NCBI RefSeq assembly: GCF_016464385.1
Contig: NZ_JADMLH010000015.1
Coordinates: 124,001-188,000, forward strand
Length of the DNA stretch: 64,000 nucleotides
Source: Nucisporomicrobium flavum
GTDB taxonomy: Bacteria > Actinomycetota > Actinomycetes > Mycobacteriales > Micromonosporaceae
Direction: 5' to 3'
The notes beneath the pieces were generated by a model that saw only the letters and a program-made list of their open reading frames with translations, did not search any database and was not told where the DNA came from. Below, piece after piece: positions 32,616 through 40,971 of the stretch. Position 1 is the first letter of the stretch, and the number at the start of each line of letters is the position of its first letter. A program made the translations under genes and the position numbers.

Positions 32616-35507
32616 GTGCCTCACGAGACAGCCTTGATCGGCCGCAGGGGTGAGGTGGCCCGGCTCGCCGCCCAGCTCGACGACGTGCGGGCCGGGAGTG
32701 CCCGTACCGCCCTGGTTGCGGGTGAGGCGGGCATCGGCAAGAGCCGCCTTCTGGCGGCGTTCGTCGCCGAGGCGGGCGCGGCCGGTTCTCACGTGCTGGC
32801 CGGTGCGGCCGAGGAGCATTTCGGCGCGCCGATGCCGTACGGGCCGATCCTGGACGCGATCGAGGGCTTCGTCCGGGACTACGGACCCGATCGGGCCGCG
32901 GCGCTCGGCGGGCCGGCGTACGGAATCCTGACGAAGTTCTTCGACCTGGGCGGCGACCCGATGGGCTCGCAGCAGCAGGTCTTCCTCGCCGTGCGGCGGA
33001 TGCTCGACCACATCGGCGGTGATGCGCCGGTCGTGCTGGTGCTGGAGGATCTGCACTGGGCCGATCCGTCCACTCTCGACCTGGTGCGGCATCTGGGCCA
33101 GGCCCGTCCGGAGGGTCGCCGGTTGTTGCTGGTGGGCAGCTACCGTTCGGTCGGGATCGAGCGGGACGCTCCGCTGCTGTGGCAGCTGCTGGGCAGCCCG
33201 GCTTTCCTGCGCCGCACCGAGCGCATCGAGCTGGGCCGGTTCAGCCTCGACGAGGTGCGGGAGCTGGTGAGTGCGGACAGCGCCGGCCGGGTCGATCCGC
33301 GGCTGGTGCGGCGCTGCTTCGAGTGGTCGAGCGGGAACCCGTTCTTCGCCGAGCAGTTGATGGCCGCGGGCGCCCTGGCCGAGCCGGACAGCGTGCGGTT
33401 GTCGGCCGACCTGATGACGATCATCCTGGCCCGGTTGCACACGCTGAAGCCGGTGTCCGGTCAGGTGCTGCGGGTCGCGGCGGTCGCCGGCCGGGCGATG
33501 AGCCGGCGTCTGCTGCGTACGGTCAGCGGGCTGCCCGGGGAGCAGCTCAACGAGGCGCTGCAGGAGTGCTTCGACCGGCAGATGCTGTACGCCGGTGACG
33601 ACCAGGACGTGTACCGCTTCCAGCACGCCCTGCTGCGGGAGGCGGTCTATCAGAGCACCGTCCGCGACACCCGCGTCGATCTGCACCTGGCCATGGCCCG
33701 GGCGCTGACCGCCGACCCGGGCCTGGGGCTGGTCGAAGGGCTGGGCGAGGGTTCCGCTGCCGCCGAGCTGGCCAGCCACTGGTATCTGGCGGGGAGCTGG
33801 CCGGAGGCGCTCGGCGCGGCGGTTCAGGCCGGCCGGGCCGCCGTACGCACGCTGGCGTTCCCGTCGGCGGAGGTGCAGTTCCAGCGGGCGGTGGAGCTGT
33901 GGCCCAGGGTGCCGCAGGCCGAGTCGCGCGCGGGCATGTCCCGGGTCGAGCTGCTGGCAGCGGCGGCGGATGCGGCGCGGTGGGCGGGGCACGTCGAGCC
34001 GGCGGTCGAGCACATCCGGCGGGCCGTCGCGGAGGCCGGCGACGCCGATCCCGACCGGCTGGGGGAGTTGCACGAGCGGCTCGGCTCCTACCTGTGGGAG
34101 GCGGGCCGGCGGGCGGAGTCGCTGGCGGCGTACCGGCGGGCGGCCGCGCTGCTCGGCGACCGTCCGCCGTCCGCGGTGAAGGCCCGGGTGTCCGCCGCCC
34201 TCGCGCTGGGCGATCTGCAGGCCGGACGGTACGCCGAGGGCCGGCAGAAGGCGGACGCCGCGCTGGCCATGGCCCTCGACGTGGACGCCGTCGCCGAGCA
34301 GGGACGCGCGTTGAACGTCTCCGGGCTGGCGCTCGGCATGCTCGGCGACGCCGACCGGGGCGTGGAGCGGCTGCGTCAGGCGCTGGAGATCGCCCGGTCG
34401 GTCAACCATCTCGAGGACCGGTTCCGGGCGTACGGAAATCTGGGTCTGGTGCTGGAGAACGCCGGCCGCTTGCGGGAGGCGGCGACCGTCACCACGGAAG
34501 GGCTGGAGGTCGCGCGGCAGTTCGATCTCGCGTACACCCGGCAGGGCACTGTGCTGGCCAACAACGCGAGCGCCGCGCTCGTGCTGCTCGGCGAGTGGGA
34601 CGAGGCCGACCGGATCATCACCGAGGTGTCGCTGGACCGGCCCCCGCAGGAGAGCCTGTACCCGCGGCTGACGCTCGCCGAGGTGAGGGTGGCGAGGGGT
34701 GACTTCGAGGGCGCTCGCGAGCTGCTCGCCTCGATCGCGGACGTGGAGCATGGCGAGGATCCCCGGTTCCTCGGCCCGTTGCACACGGTCCGGGCCGAGC
34801 TGGCGCTCGGTGAGGGGGACCTGGCCGGGGCGGCCGCCGAGGTGGCGCGCGGGCTGGCGGTGGTGCGCGACGGCGAGAACACGCTGGAGCTGTTGCGGTT
34901 GTGCGCGGTCGGCATGCGGTGTGCGGCCGACCGGGGCGACCCGGCGGCCGGTGACGAGCTCGCCCTGGTGGCCGGGGCGGTCCGGCGCCGGGAGCTGACC
35001 GCCGAGGAACAGCAGCTCCTGTCGCTGTGCGCCGCGGAACGGAAGCGGAGCCGGCGCGCCGGCACGGCGGAGGTGTGGTCGCAGGTCGCCGCCGGCTGGA
35101 CCGAGCTGGACCGCGCCTATCCGGCGGCGTACGCCCGGTGGCGGGAGGCCGAGGTGGCAGGCCGTGACCGCGACCGGGCGAAGCGGGCCGCCCGGGAGGC
35201 GCACCGGGCGGCGAAGGCGCTGGGCGCTGTCCCGCTGGCCAGGCGGATCGAACGGTTCGCCGCGCGGGTCGGCATGAACCTCGCGGAAGCTGCGCCACCG
35301 TTGCCGTACGGCCTGACGCCGACCGAGTGGGAAATCCTGGGCTATCTCTACGAGGGGCACGACGCCGCGCGCATCGCACAGATGCGTGGCCGGAGCCGGC
35401 GGACCGTGGAGACGCAGATCGGCCGGGTGTTCCGGAGGCTCGGCGTGCGCAACGCTGTGGAAGCGGTCGCCCTCGCCCGGCGGGAAGGGTTCTACACCGC
35501 GGCCTGA
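32616..35507 (+). CDS. LAL-type LuxR-family ATPase regulator
   Basis: 963 residues from GTG after GGAGGGGGAGG. The N-terminal AAA/STAND-like ATPase has Walker A GEAGIGKSRL at about 38-47 and Walker B VLVLEDLHWAD at about 144-154. TPR-like helical repeats fill 400-850. The last 60 residues are a LuxR (GerE) HTH: LTPTEWEILGYLYEG, RTVETQIGRVFRRLGV. This is a large ATP-dependent activator, likely responding to an inducer through the repeats. Its stop is only three bases before the shared element of caspase gene 2, so it may control that module. Separate transcription of the caspase is suggested by the element. Confidence 0.9.
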   Translation: MPHETALIGRRGEVARLAAQLDDVRAGSARTALVAGEAGIGKSRLLAAFVAEAGAAGSHVLAGAAEEHFGAPMPYGPILDAIEGFVRDYGPDRAAALGGPAYGILTKFFDLGGDPMGSQQQVFLAVRRMLDHIGGDAPVVLVLEDLHWADPSTLDLVRHLGQARPEGRRLLLVGSYRSVGIERDAPLLWQLLGSPAFLRRTERIELGRFSLDEVRELVSADSAGRVDPRLVRRCFEWSSGNPFFAEQLMAAGALAEPDSVRLSADLMTIILARLHTLKPVSGQVLRVAAVAGRAMSRRLLRTVSGLPGEQLNEALQECFDRQMLYAGDDQDVYRFQHALLREAVYQSTVRDTRVDLHLAMARALTADPGLGLVEGLGEGSAAAELASHWYLAGSWPEALGAAVQAGRAAVRTLAFPSAEVQFQRAVELWPRVPQAESRAGMSRVELLAAAADAARWAGHVEPAVEHIRRAVAEAGDADPDRLGELHERLGSYLWEAGRRAESLAAYRRAAALLGDRPPSAVKARVSAALALGDLQAGRYAEGRQKADAALAMALDVDAVAEQGRALNVSGLALGMLGDADRGVERLRQALEIARSVNHLEDRFRAYGNLGLVLENAGRLREAATVTTEGLEVARQFDLAYTRQGTVLANNASAALVLLGEWDEADRIITEVSLDRPPQESLYPRLTLAEVRVARGDFEGARELLASIADVEHGEDPRFLGPLHTVRAELALGEGDLAGAAAEVARGLAVVRDGENTLELLRLCAVGMRCAADRGDPAAGDELALVAGAVRRRELTAEEQQLLSLCAAERKRSRRAGTAEVWSQVAAGWTELDRAYPAAYARWREAEVAGRDRDRAKRAAREAHRAAKALGAVPLARRIERFAARVGMNLAEAAPPLPYGLTPTEWEILGYLYEGHDAARIAQMRGRSRRTVETQIGRVFRRLGVRNAVEAVALARREGFYTAA

Positions 35508-35510
35508 ACC

Positions 35511-35519
35511 GTCCGTCAG
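35511..35519 (+). promoter_or_regulatory. GTCCGTCAG element of caspase gene 2
   Basis: GTCCGTCAGAGAA is only 8 bp before the caspase ATG, with no ribosome site between. If the element is a -10, the transcript would start at or next to the ATG and be leaderless. Confidence 0.65.
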
Positions 35520-35527
35520 AGAACCGC

Positions 35528-38053
35528 ATGACGCGAAAAGCTCTTCTGATCGGCGCCGAGACCGGCGGCCTGGGCGGCGTGCTCAACGACGTCGAGGCGA
35601 TGGCCGGGGCGCTGGAGCCGCGCGGTTTCCGGGTGGAGCGGCTGGTGACGCCGGACGCCACCCGGGCCGCGATCCTCGACGGCTACGAGAAACTGATCGC
35701 CGACGCCGCCCCCGACGACGCGTTCGTCATCTACTACAGCGGACACGGCGGCCGGCTCCGGGCACCGGGCGGCGCGGCGGCCATCGGGCCGGACCTGCAG
35801 TTCATCGTGCCCGACGACTACGCGGACGCCGACGACTTCCACGGCATCACCGGTGTCGAGCTGTCCGTGCTGCTGGCCCGGCTGACCGCGGTCGCCCGCA
35901 ACGTCACCGTGGTGCTCGACTGCTGCCACGCCGCTCACCTGTCCCGGCAGACGGAGCTGCGGGTGAAGTCGCTGCTCCGGGAACGCGACGGGTCGACGTA
36001 CGAGAGCGTCGAGCGGCATGTCGCCAGGCTGAAGGCGGCCGGCCTGCAGGTGGAGCGGAGGCACCTGATCAGCAACCCGTACGCGGTCCGCGTGGTCGCC
36101 TGCTCGCCGTCGCAGTCGGCGTGGGAGGGCGCCAACCGGGACGGCGTCCGGATGGGGCTGCTGACCGACGCCCTGGCCCGGGCTCTGCGGGACACCGCCG
36201 GGCTGAGGCTCAGCTGGGCCACGCTGCTCGACGCGGTCCGCCGCGACGTGCAGGCCCTCGCGTACGGCCAGCGGCCGGAGGCGGAGGGGCCGTCCACCCG
36301 GCAGCCGTTCGAGACCGTCGACCTCGACCCGCTCGGCGCACTGCCGGTCGCGGTGACCACGCCGGACCGGGTGCAGCTGCTCGGTGCGCCGCTGCTCGGC
36401 GTCGCGGTGGGCGACGAGTTCACCATCATGCCGGCCGATGCGATCGGCCCGCAGGACGGACCGGCGCTCGGGACCGCGACGGTCGACCGGCTGCTGCCGA
36501 CCGCCGCCTCCGCCCCGCTGCGGATCGGCCCGGCCGGCTCGGACGTGCCCGCCGACGCCCGGGCGTACCGCACCAAGGCCGCGGCGCCGGCGCTGCCCGT
36601 GCGGCTGCCGGAAGGGCATCCTGTGACGGCGGAGCTGGTCAACGCGCTGGCTCTGCGTCCCCTGGTCCGGCCGGCCGACCCGGAGACCGAGACGCACGTC
36701 CCGGTGGCGGTGACCGTCGAGGGTGACGGCGGGCTGGTGGTCCGGGACGGCACGGGGCCGCTGCACGCGCCGTACCCGCCGAATCCGGTGGGGGTCAGCG
36801 CGATCGCGGCCAACCTGCAGCGGGTCGCCCAGGCCGCGGCGCTGCGCCGGCTGAGCGGCGACCCGGACCATCCACTGGACCACGGTGTGCACGTCGAATG
36901 GGGGCGGGTGCGCGACGGCCGGGAGGAGCCGCTTCCGGCAAGCGGGGCACTGCTTTACGCGTACGCCGACGAGCGCGTGTACTTCCGGCTGCGGAACGAC
37001 GGCGGGGAAACGGCGTACGTCTCGCTCGTGGACATCGGGGTCTCCGCGCGCATCGCCGTGCTGACCGCGGCCGACCCCGGCGGTGTCCGGCTCGCGCCCG
37101 GTGCCACGTACACGTACGGCTGGGACGAGGATCTGCAGCGGCTGGCCGGGGTCGACGTGACCTGGCCGGAGGGCACAGACGCGGCGCTGGCCCGGCCGGA
37201 GACCGTGCTGGTGCTGATCAGCGACGCGCCGGTGGACGTGAGCGTGCTGCAGCAGCAGGGCGTCCGCGGCGACGCCGACCGCCTCGGGGCCGCACCCGGT
37301 CTGGCCGGCCTGATCGCCCAGATCGCCACCGGCGCGACCCGGGAGATCGGCGGCCCGCCCGGCAAGAGCGTTCGCTACGTCGTCCGGGCCGTCGACTTCA
37401 CGGTGAGCCCGACCGCCCCGCCGGAGGCGGAGAAGGCGACGTTCCTGGTCGACGACCGGCCTCCGGAACCGGTCCGGCTGCTGTCACCGCGCGGTGAGCT
37501 GCCTGGCCGCCTCGCGGTACGGATCGCCGAGCTGATCGTGCACCGCAACCGCGCCCTGGGCAGCGCGGACATCCGCGTGGACGCGGTGGTGCTCACCGGC
37601 GGCCCCGGCGGTCAGCCGGTGTACCGGGCCGAGACGATGCGGTTCAGCAACGTGCACGACGGCGAGCGGCTGCCGATGGACGACGTGCTGATCTACCACG
37701 GCCCGGCGGTCGATTTCCTCGACATCGCCGTCTGGGTGTCCCGGGACACCAGCGGGAGCCTCGCGCTCAGTGCGCTGCTCGAGGAGCGGCTGAACAGCCC
37801 GGCGCTGCAGGCGGCGGGCGCGGAGATCGCCGGGCTCGCGATGACCGCGCCGCACGCCGCCGCCGCGGTCGCCGTGCTCGGTGCCGGTGCGGTGCTGGTG
37901 AACACCGCGTACGAGCTGCTGACCGGAGTGGTCGGGCCGAGCATCGGGCTCTACCGCACCTCCCTGCTCGCCCAGGAGCAGTTCGGCATCGGGCGGCACG
38001 AGCGCCACCCGCAGGACTTCTCGTTCACGTACTCGGTCGACGCGGTCGGCTGA
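35528..38053 (+). CDS. Caspase-fold peptidase with extra C-terminal domain
   Basis: 841 residues. The caspase domain (1-265) has H73 in YSGHG and C133 in LDCCHA and aligns end to end with the caspase at 11666-13495, fixing the start. The middle contains a DUF4384-like segment (AYVSLVDIGVSARIAVLT). Unlike its paralog it continues for about 210 residues: a beta-rich part (AVDFTVSP onward, with VWVSRDTSGSLALSALLEERL) and a hydrophobic Ala-rich segment near 775-800 that may enter membrane. It probably acts as a suicide-type protease. A small protein gene follows at 23 bp. Confidence 0.87.
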   Translation: MTRKALLIGAETGGLGGVLNDVEAMAGALEPRGFRVERLVTPDATRAAILDGYEKLIADAAPDDAFVIYYSGHGGRLRAPGGAAAIGPDLQFIVPDDYADADDFHGITGVELSVLLARLTAVARNVTVVLDCCHAAHLSRQTELRVKSLLRERDGSTYESVERHVARLKAAGLQVERRHLISNPYAVRVVACSPSQSAWEGANRDGVRMGLLTDALARALRDTAGLRLSWATLLDAVRRDVQALAYGQRPEAEGPSTRQPFETVDLDPLGALPVAVTTPDRVQLLGAPLLGVAVGDEFTIMPADAIGPQDGPALGTATVDRLLPTAASAPLRIGPAGSDVPADARAYRTKAAAPALPVRLPEGHPVTAELVNALALRPLVRPADPETETHVPVAVTVEGDGGLVVRDGTGPLHAPYPPNPVGVSAIAANLQRVAQAAALRRLSGDPDHPLDHGVHVEWGRVRDGREEPLPASGALLYAYADERVYFRLRNDGGETAYVSLVDIGVSARIAVLTAADPGGVRLAPGATYTYGWDEDLQRLAGVDVTWPEGTDAALARPETVLVLISDAPVDVSVLQQQGVRGDADRLGAAPGLAGLIAQIATGATREIGGPPGKSVRYVVRAVDFTVSPTAPPEAEKATFLVDDRPPEPVRLLSPRGELPGRLAVRIAELIVHRNRALGSADIRVDAVVLTGGPGGQPVYRAETMRFSNVHDGERLPMDDVLIYHGPAVDFLDIAVWVSRDTSGSLALSALLEERLNSPALQAAGAEIAGLAMTAPHAAAAVAVLGAGAVLVNTAYELLTGVVGPSIGLYRTSLLAQEQFGIGRHERHPQDFSFTYSVDAVG

Positions 38054-38076
38054 CCCATCACAAAGGAGTAAACGAC

Positions 38077-38301
38077 ATGGCCAAGAAGCTCATCATCGGA
38101 CAGCAGGAGTGGCAGATCGCCGACGCGGACGCCGAGGACGTCGCCCGGCAGGTCCGGGACGCGATGCTCAACCGCACGACGGTGGAGCTGCCGCTCGCCG
38201 ACGCCTCGGGCCGGGCGGTCACCGTGTTCCTCAACGGGGCGACCGCCTCCAGCGTCGTCCTCGACCTCGACCAGGGACCCCGCCCGAGCGAGATGTCCTG
38301 A
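38077..38301 (+). CDS. Small protein downstream of caspase gene 2
   Basis: 74 residues, with an excellent ribosome site (AAAGGAGT, eight bases before the ATG). Predicted beta-alpha-beta fold: KKLIIGQQEWQIADADAEDVARQVRDAML then TVELPLADASGRAVTVFLNG. No family recognised. Its position 23 bp after the caspase stop suggests co-expression; an inhibitor, antitoxin-like or adaptor role is possible but unproven. Confidence 0.75.
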   Translation: MAKKLIIGQQEWQIADADAEDVARQVRDAMLNRTTVELPLADASGRAVTVFLNGATASSVVLDLDQGPRPSEMS

Positions 38302-38457
38302 TCCACCGTCGTCCGGGCCGGATCTCCGTCGGGGGTCCGGCCCGTACGTATGCCGGGCGGGGCGCGTACGTATTTCCCCGCAACCGCGCTGACCAGCATT
38401 TTCTTCGGTTCTCCGCGCCGCGACGATCGAGCCACCTTCGACATCGAGGAGTGGAAC

Positions 38458-39477
38458 GTGGACAGCAGCGAGGTCCGCCGGTTGGCACGGCGAGGAGAAC
38501 TCACGGGGCGCGTCGGGGCGGCGCCGGCCGACGAGCGGCGCCGGTTGCGGGTGGAGGCCACCGAGGTCGTCTGGCCGCTGGTGTACCAGCGGGTGACCCG
38601 GGCGGCCGAGCGGGCCCGCGGCCACCACCGGTGCGCCTCGGCGGTGCAGCGGCTCGCACCCGAGTGCCTGGACCGCTTCCACGATGACGTCGAGGCCGTG
38701 GTCGACGACCTGTTCGCCCATGCGGACCTGCCGATCGCGAATCTCGAGGGCTGGCTGACAATGCGCATGCCCAAGGCGGTCATCGAGGGCTACCGCAAGC
38801 GGCGTGGCCGCCGGGGTGCACCGCAGCGGCCGCGGATCCCCATCTGGCTCGCCACGGGGTTGCACGACGACCCGTGGCTCGTCGAACTGGCGAAGGTCGT
38901 GCTGGACTGGGCCGGCGTCGACGCCACGGCCGGTGCCTCACTCTGGCCGCTGACCCGGTGGGCGGAGCTGCGGCTGCGGCGTACCGGCGACGTGGCGGCG
39001 GACGAGGCGACGGTCGCGGCCGAGGTGGAGGTCGTGCTGACCGCCATGCGCCGGCGCCGTGCCTGGTACGAGAAGAACGTCGAGCGCCCGCTGGGCCGCA
39101 AGCAGGCTCCGGTGTGGTTCGCCACGCCCGCCGACGCCGGGTACGCCGAGCCGGACCCGCTGCACCTCGTGGAGCCGTACGAGCGCGACGACGCCCTGTT
39201 GAGCGAGCTGGCCGGTCGCGCGATCGACGCCATGACCGAGCAGATCGGGCGCGGCCGGCGGGTCGAGGACGTGGTGACCGAGGTGCTGGGCACGGTGTTC
39301 GGCGCGGTGCCCGACTCGTACGAGCTGGACCGGCTCCCCGGCGCGGACCCGCCCGGTCCGGGTCACGTGGTCGCGCTGATCGGCGACCCGGACCGGCTGG
39401 AGCGCGTCATCGCCGCGGTCGTGGGCATCCTGCGCGGCCGGTCCGGAGGCGGGGGCGGTCCGTCAGAAGGCAGGTGA
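38458..39477 (+). CDS. Sigma-70-region-2-like protein, paralog 3 of 3
   Basis: 339 residues from a GTG six bases after GAGGAG. It is the closest relative of paralog 1: CLDRFHDDVEAVVDDLFAHA, NLEGWLTMRMPKAVIEGYRKRRGRRGAPQRPR (split), DWAGVDATAG, VLTAMRRRRAWYEKNVERPLGRKQAP. The basic KRRGRRG helix stands where a promoter-contacting helix would be. A short Gly-rich tail ends the protein, and the shared element for the next small gene lies inside the last codons. It follows caspase gene 2 and its small partner. Confidence 0.6.
   Translation: MDSSEVRRLARRGELTGRVGAAPADERRRLRVEATEVVWPLVYQRVTRAAERARGHHRCASAVQRLAPECLDRFHDDVEAVVDDLFAHADLPIANLEGWLTMRMPKAVIEGYRKRRGRRGAPQRPRIPIWLATGLHDDPWLVELAKVVLDWAGVDATAGASLWPLTRWAELRLRRTGDVAADEATVAAEVEVVLTAMRRRRAWYEKNVERPLGRKQAPVWFATPADAGYAEPDPLHLVEPYERDDALLSELAGRAIDAMTEQIGRGRRVEDVVTEVLGTVFGAVPDSYELDRLPGADPPGPGHVVALIGDPDRLERVIAAVVGILRGRSGGGGGPSEGR
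39458..39466 (+). promoter_or_regulatory. GTCCGTCAG element of the small helical gene
   Basis: GTCCGTCAGAAGG lies 27 bp before the ATG at 39494 and inside the last codons of sigma-like gene 3. Confidence 0.55.
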
Positions 39478-39493
39478 GCACCGGAGGGTCATC

Positions 39494-39685
39494 ATGCACA
39501 CGTCCGACGAACAGCTGCACCACCTGCTCGAACGGGAGCTGCGCGCGGCGGTGGCCGCCCGGATCGAGGACGGCGCCGAGGCCGGTGAGGTGACCGCCGA
39601 CCTCGTCCGGCGGCTGCGCCGGATCGGTGAGCTGAGGTCCGGGCCGCCCGGTCCCGGCGCGGACGGGTCTAGCGCGGCGGGGTGA
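39494..39685 (+). CDS. Small helical protein, partner-type
   Basis: 63 residues. The helix DEQLHHLLERELRAAVAARIEDG is followed by VTADLVRRLRRIGEL and a Gly/Pro tail. It resembles the small protein at 24334-24570, which also lies at the 3' end of a sigma-like gene. GGAGG is ten bases upstream. Its last 17 bases overlap the SnoaL-like gene tail-to-tail. It could bind the sigma-like protein; this is context only. Confidence 0.65.
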   Translation: MHTSDEQLHHLLERELRAAVAARIEDGAEAGEVTADLVRRLRRIGELRSGPPGPGADGSSAAG

Positions 39686-40031
39686 ACTCGGGCTGGTCCA
39701 GGACCCGGAGCCAGCTACCGTCCGGTTGGCGGCGTACGACCTGTGCCCGCGCTCCCGACCCGTCCTTCGGCGGCGTCGAGGTCAGCGCCAGGTCTCCGCT
39801 GATCAGCGTCGGCAGGGGCTCTTCCGGCTCGAACGCCGGCAGGTGCGGCAGCGCCTCCTCCCACAGCTTGCGGATGGCCGCCCGGCCCACGGTCTGCCGG
39901 CCCGGTGGGTACGCCATCACGGCGTCGTCCTCGTACAGCAGCGCCAGGCCTTCCGCGTCCTTGGCGTTGGCGCGTTCCACGAACAGGCGTGTGAGGTCCT
40001 CGGGGCGAAGGGCTTTCTCGTATTCGGTCAT
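39669..40031 (-). CDS. SnoaL/NTF2-like protein
   Basis: 120 residues. The pattern LTRLFVERANAKDAEGLALLYEDDAVMAYPPG followed by GRAAIRKLWEEALPHLP and a beta sheet ending in RRQPDGSWLRVLDQP is that of the SnoaL-like/DUF4440 NTF2 fold, a small cone-shaped pocket protein, enzyme or ligand binder. It is divergent from a LysR regulator with 70 bp between, so LysR control is likely. Confidence 0.85.
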   Translation of the reverse strand: MTEYEKALRPEDLTRLFVERANAKDAEGLALLYEDDAVMAYPPGRQTVGRAAIRKLWEEALPHLPAFEPEEPLPTLISGDLALTSTPPKDGSGARAQVVRRQPDGSWLRVLDQPEFTPPR

Positions 40032-40101
40032 GTCATCAGCCTCACGCCACACCGGTGACAAGTCCAACAAATAGTTCTTGCCGAAGGTATGATTCGCGGT
40101 C

Positions 40102-40971
40102 ATGGATTTGCGGCAGCTCGAGTACTTCGTCGCCGTGGCCGAGGAGGCCAACTTCACCAAGGCAGCCGAGCGCGTGCACATCACCCAGTCCGGGGTGAGC
40201 GCGCAGATCCGGCAGTTCGAGCGCGAGGTCGGCGCCGAGCTGTTCGACCGGTCCTCGCGCATCGTACGGCTCACCGACGCCGGCGTCGCAGCCCTGCCCC
40301 ACGCGCGGGCCGCCCTCGCCGCGGCCGCCGCCGCACAGACGGCGATCGATCAGGTGAAAGGGCTGGTCCGCGGCCATCTGCGGCTCGGCATGGTGACCGC
40401 GTGCACAGTGACGCCGCTGTTCGACGCGCTGGCCGCCTTCCACCGCGCTCATCCGCGCATCGAGGTGACGCTCAGCGAGGGAAACTCCGATGTGCTCGTC
40501 GAGGACGTCCGGGCCGGGCGGATCGACATCGCGCTGGTGGGGGCGGCGGGCAGTACGCCGGCGGATCTCGCGTACCGGACGATCGTCAGTGAGGGGCTCG
40601 TGGCCCTGGTCCCCGAGGAACATCCGCTGGCGGGTAAGGAGGACGTCGATCTGCGGCGGCTGGGGGCGTACCCGTTGATCTGTCTGCCGGTGGGTACCGG
40701 CGTGCGCGCCGTGCTCGACCAGGCGTGCGCGGCGGCGGGGGTGCGGGTGAACGTGGCGCTGCAGGCGACGGCGCCGGGCACCGTCATGGACCTGGCCGCC
40801 CGCGGGCTCGGGGTCGCCGTGCTCAGCGCGACGATGGCGGAGGACTCGAAGCTGACCGCCGTGCCGGTCGCGGACGTCGACATTCCGGCGCTGCTCGCGC
40901 TGGTGTGGCGCCGGGAGGACAGCACAGTGCTGCGCGCCCTGCTGCCGCACTGCACCGCAGCGGGGCTATGA
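40102..40971 (+). CDS. LysR-family transcriptional regulator
   Basis: 289 residues. The N-terminal winged helix is typical (MDLRQLEYFVAVAEEANFTKAAERVHITQSGVSAQIRQFE, split here) and an effector-binding periplasmic-protein-like domain spans about 90-285. It is divergent from the SnoaL-like gene, its probable target, and convergent with the gene ending at 40966. Confidence 0.95.
   Translation: MDLRQLEYFVAVAEEANFTKAAERVHITQSGVSAQIRQFEREVGAELFDRSSRIVRLTDAGVAALPHARAALAAAAAAQTAIDQVKGLVRGHLRLGMVTACTVTPLFDALAAFHRAHPRIEVTLSEGNSDVLVEDVRAGRIDIALVGAAGSTPADLAYRTIVSEGLVALVPEEHPLAGKEDVDLRRLGAYPLICLPVGTGVRAVLDQACAAAGVRVNVALQATAPGTVMDLAARGLGVAVLSATMAEDSKLTAVPVADVDIPALLALVWRREDSTVLRALLPHCTAAGL

Noticed and set aside
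32490..35360. A 956-codon open frame on the minus strand
   Set aside because: Antisense shadow of the LAL regulator, whose ATPase and HTH motifs are clear on the plus strand.
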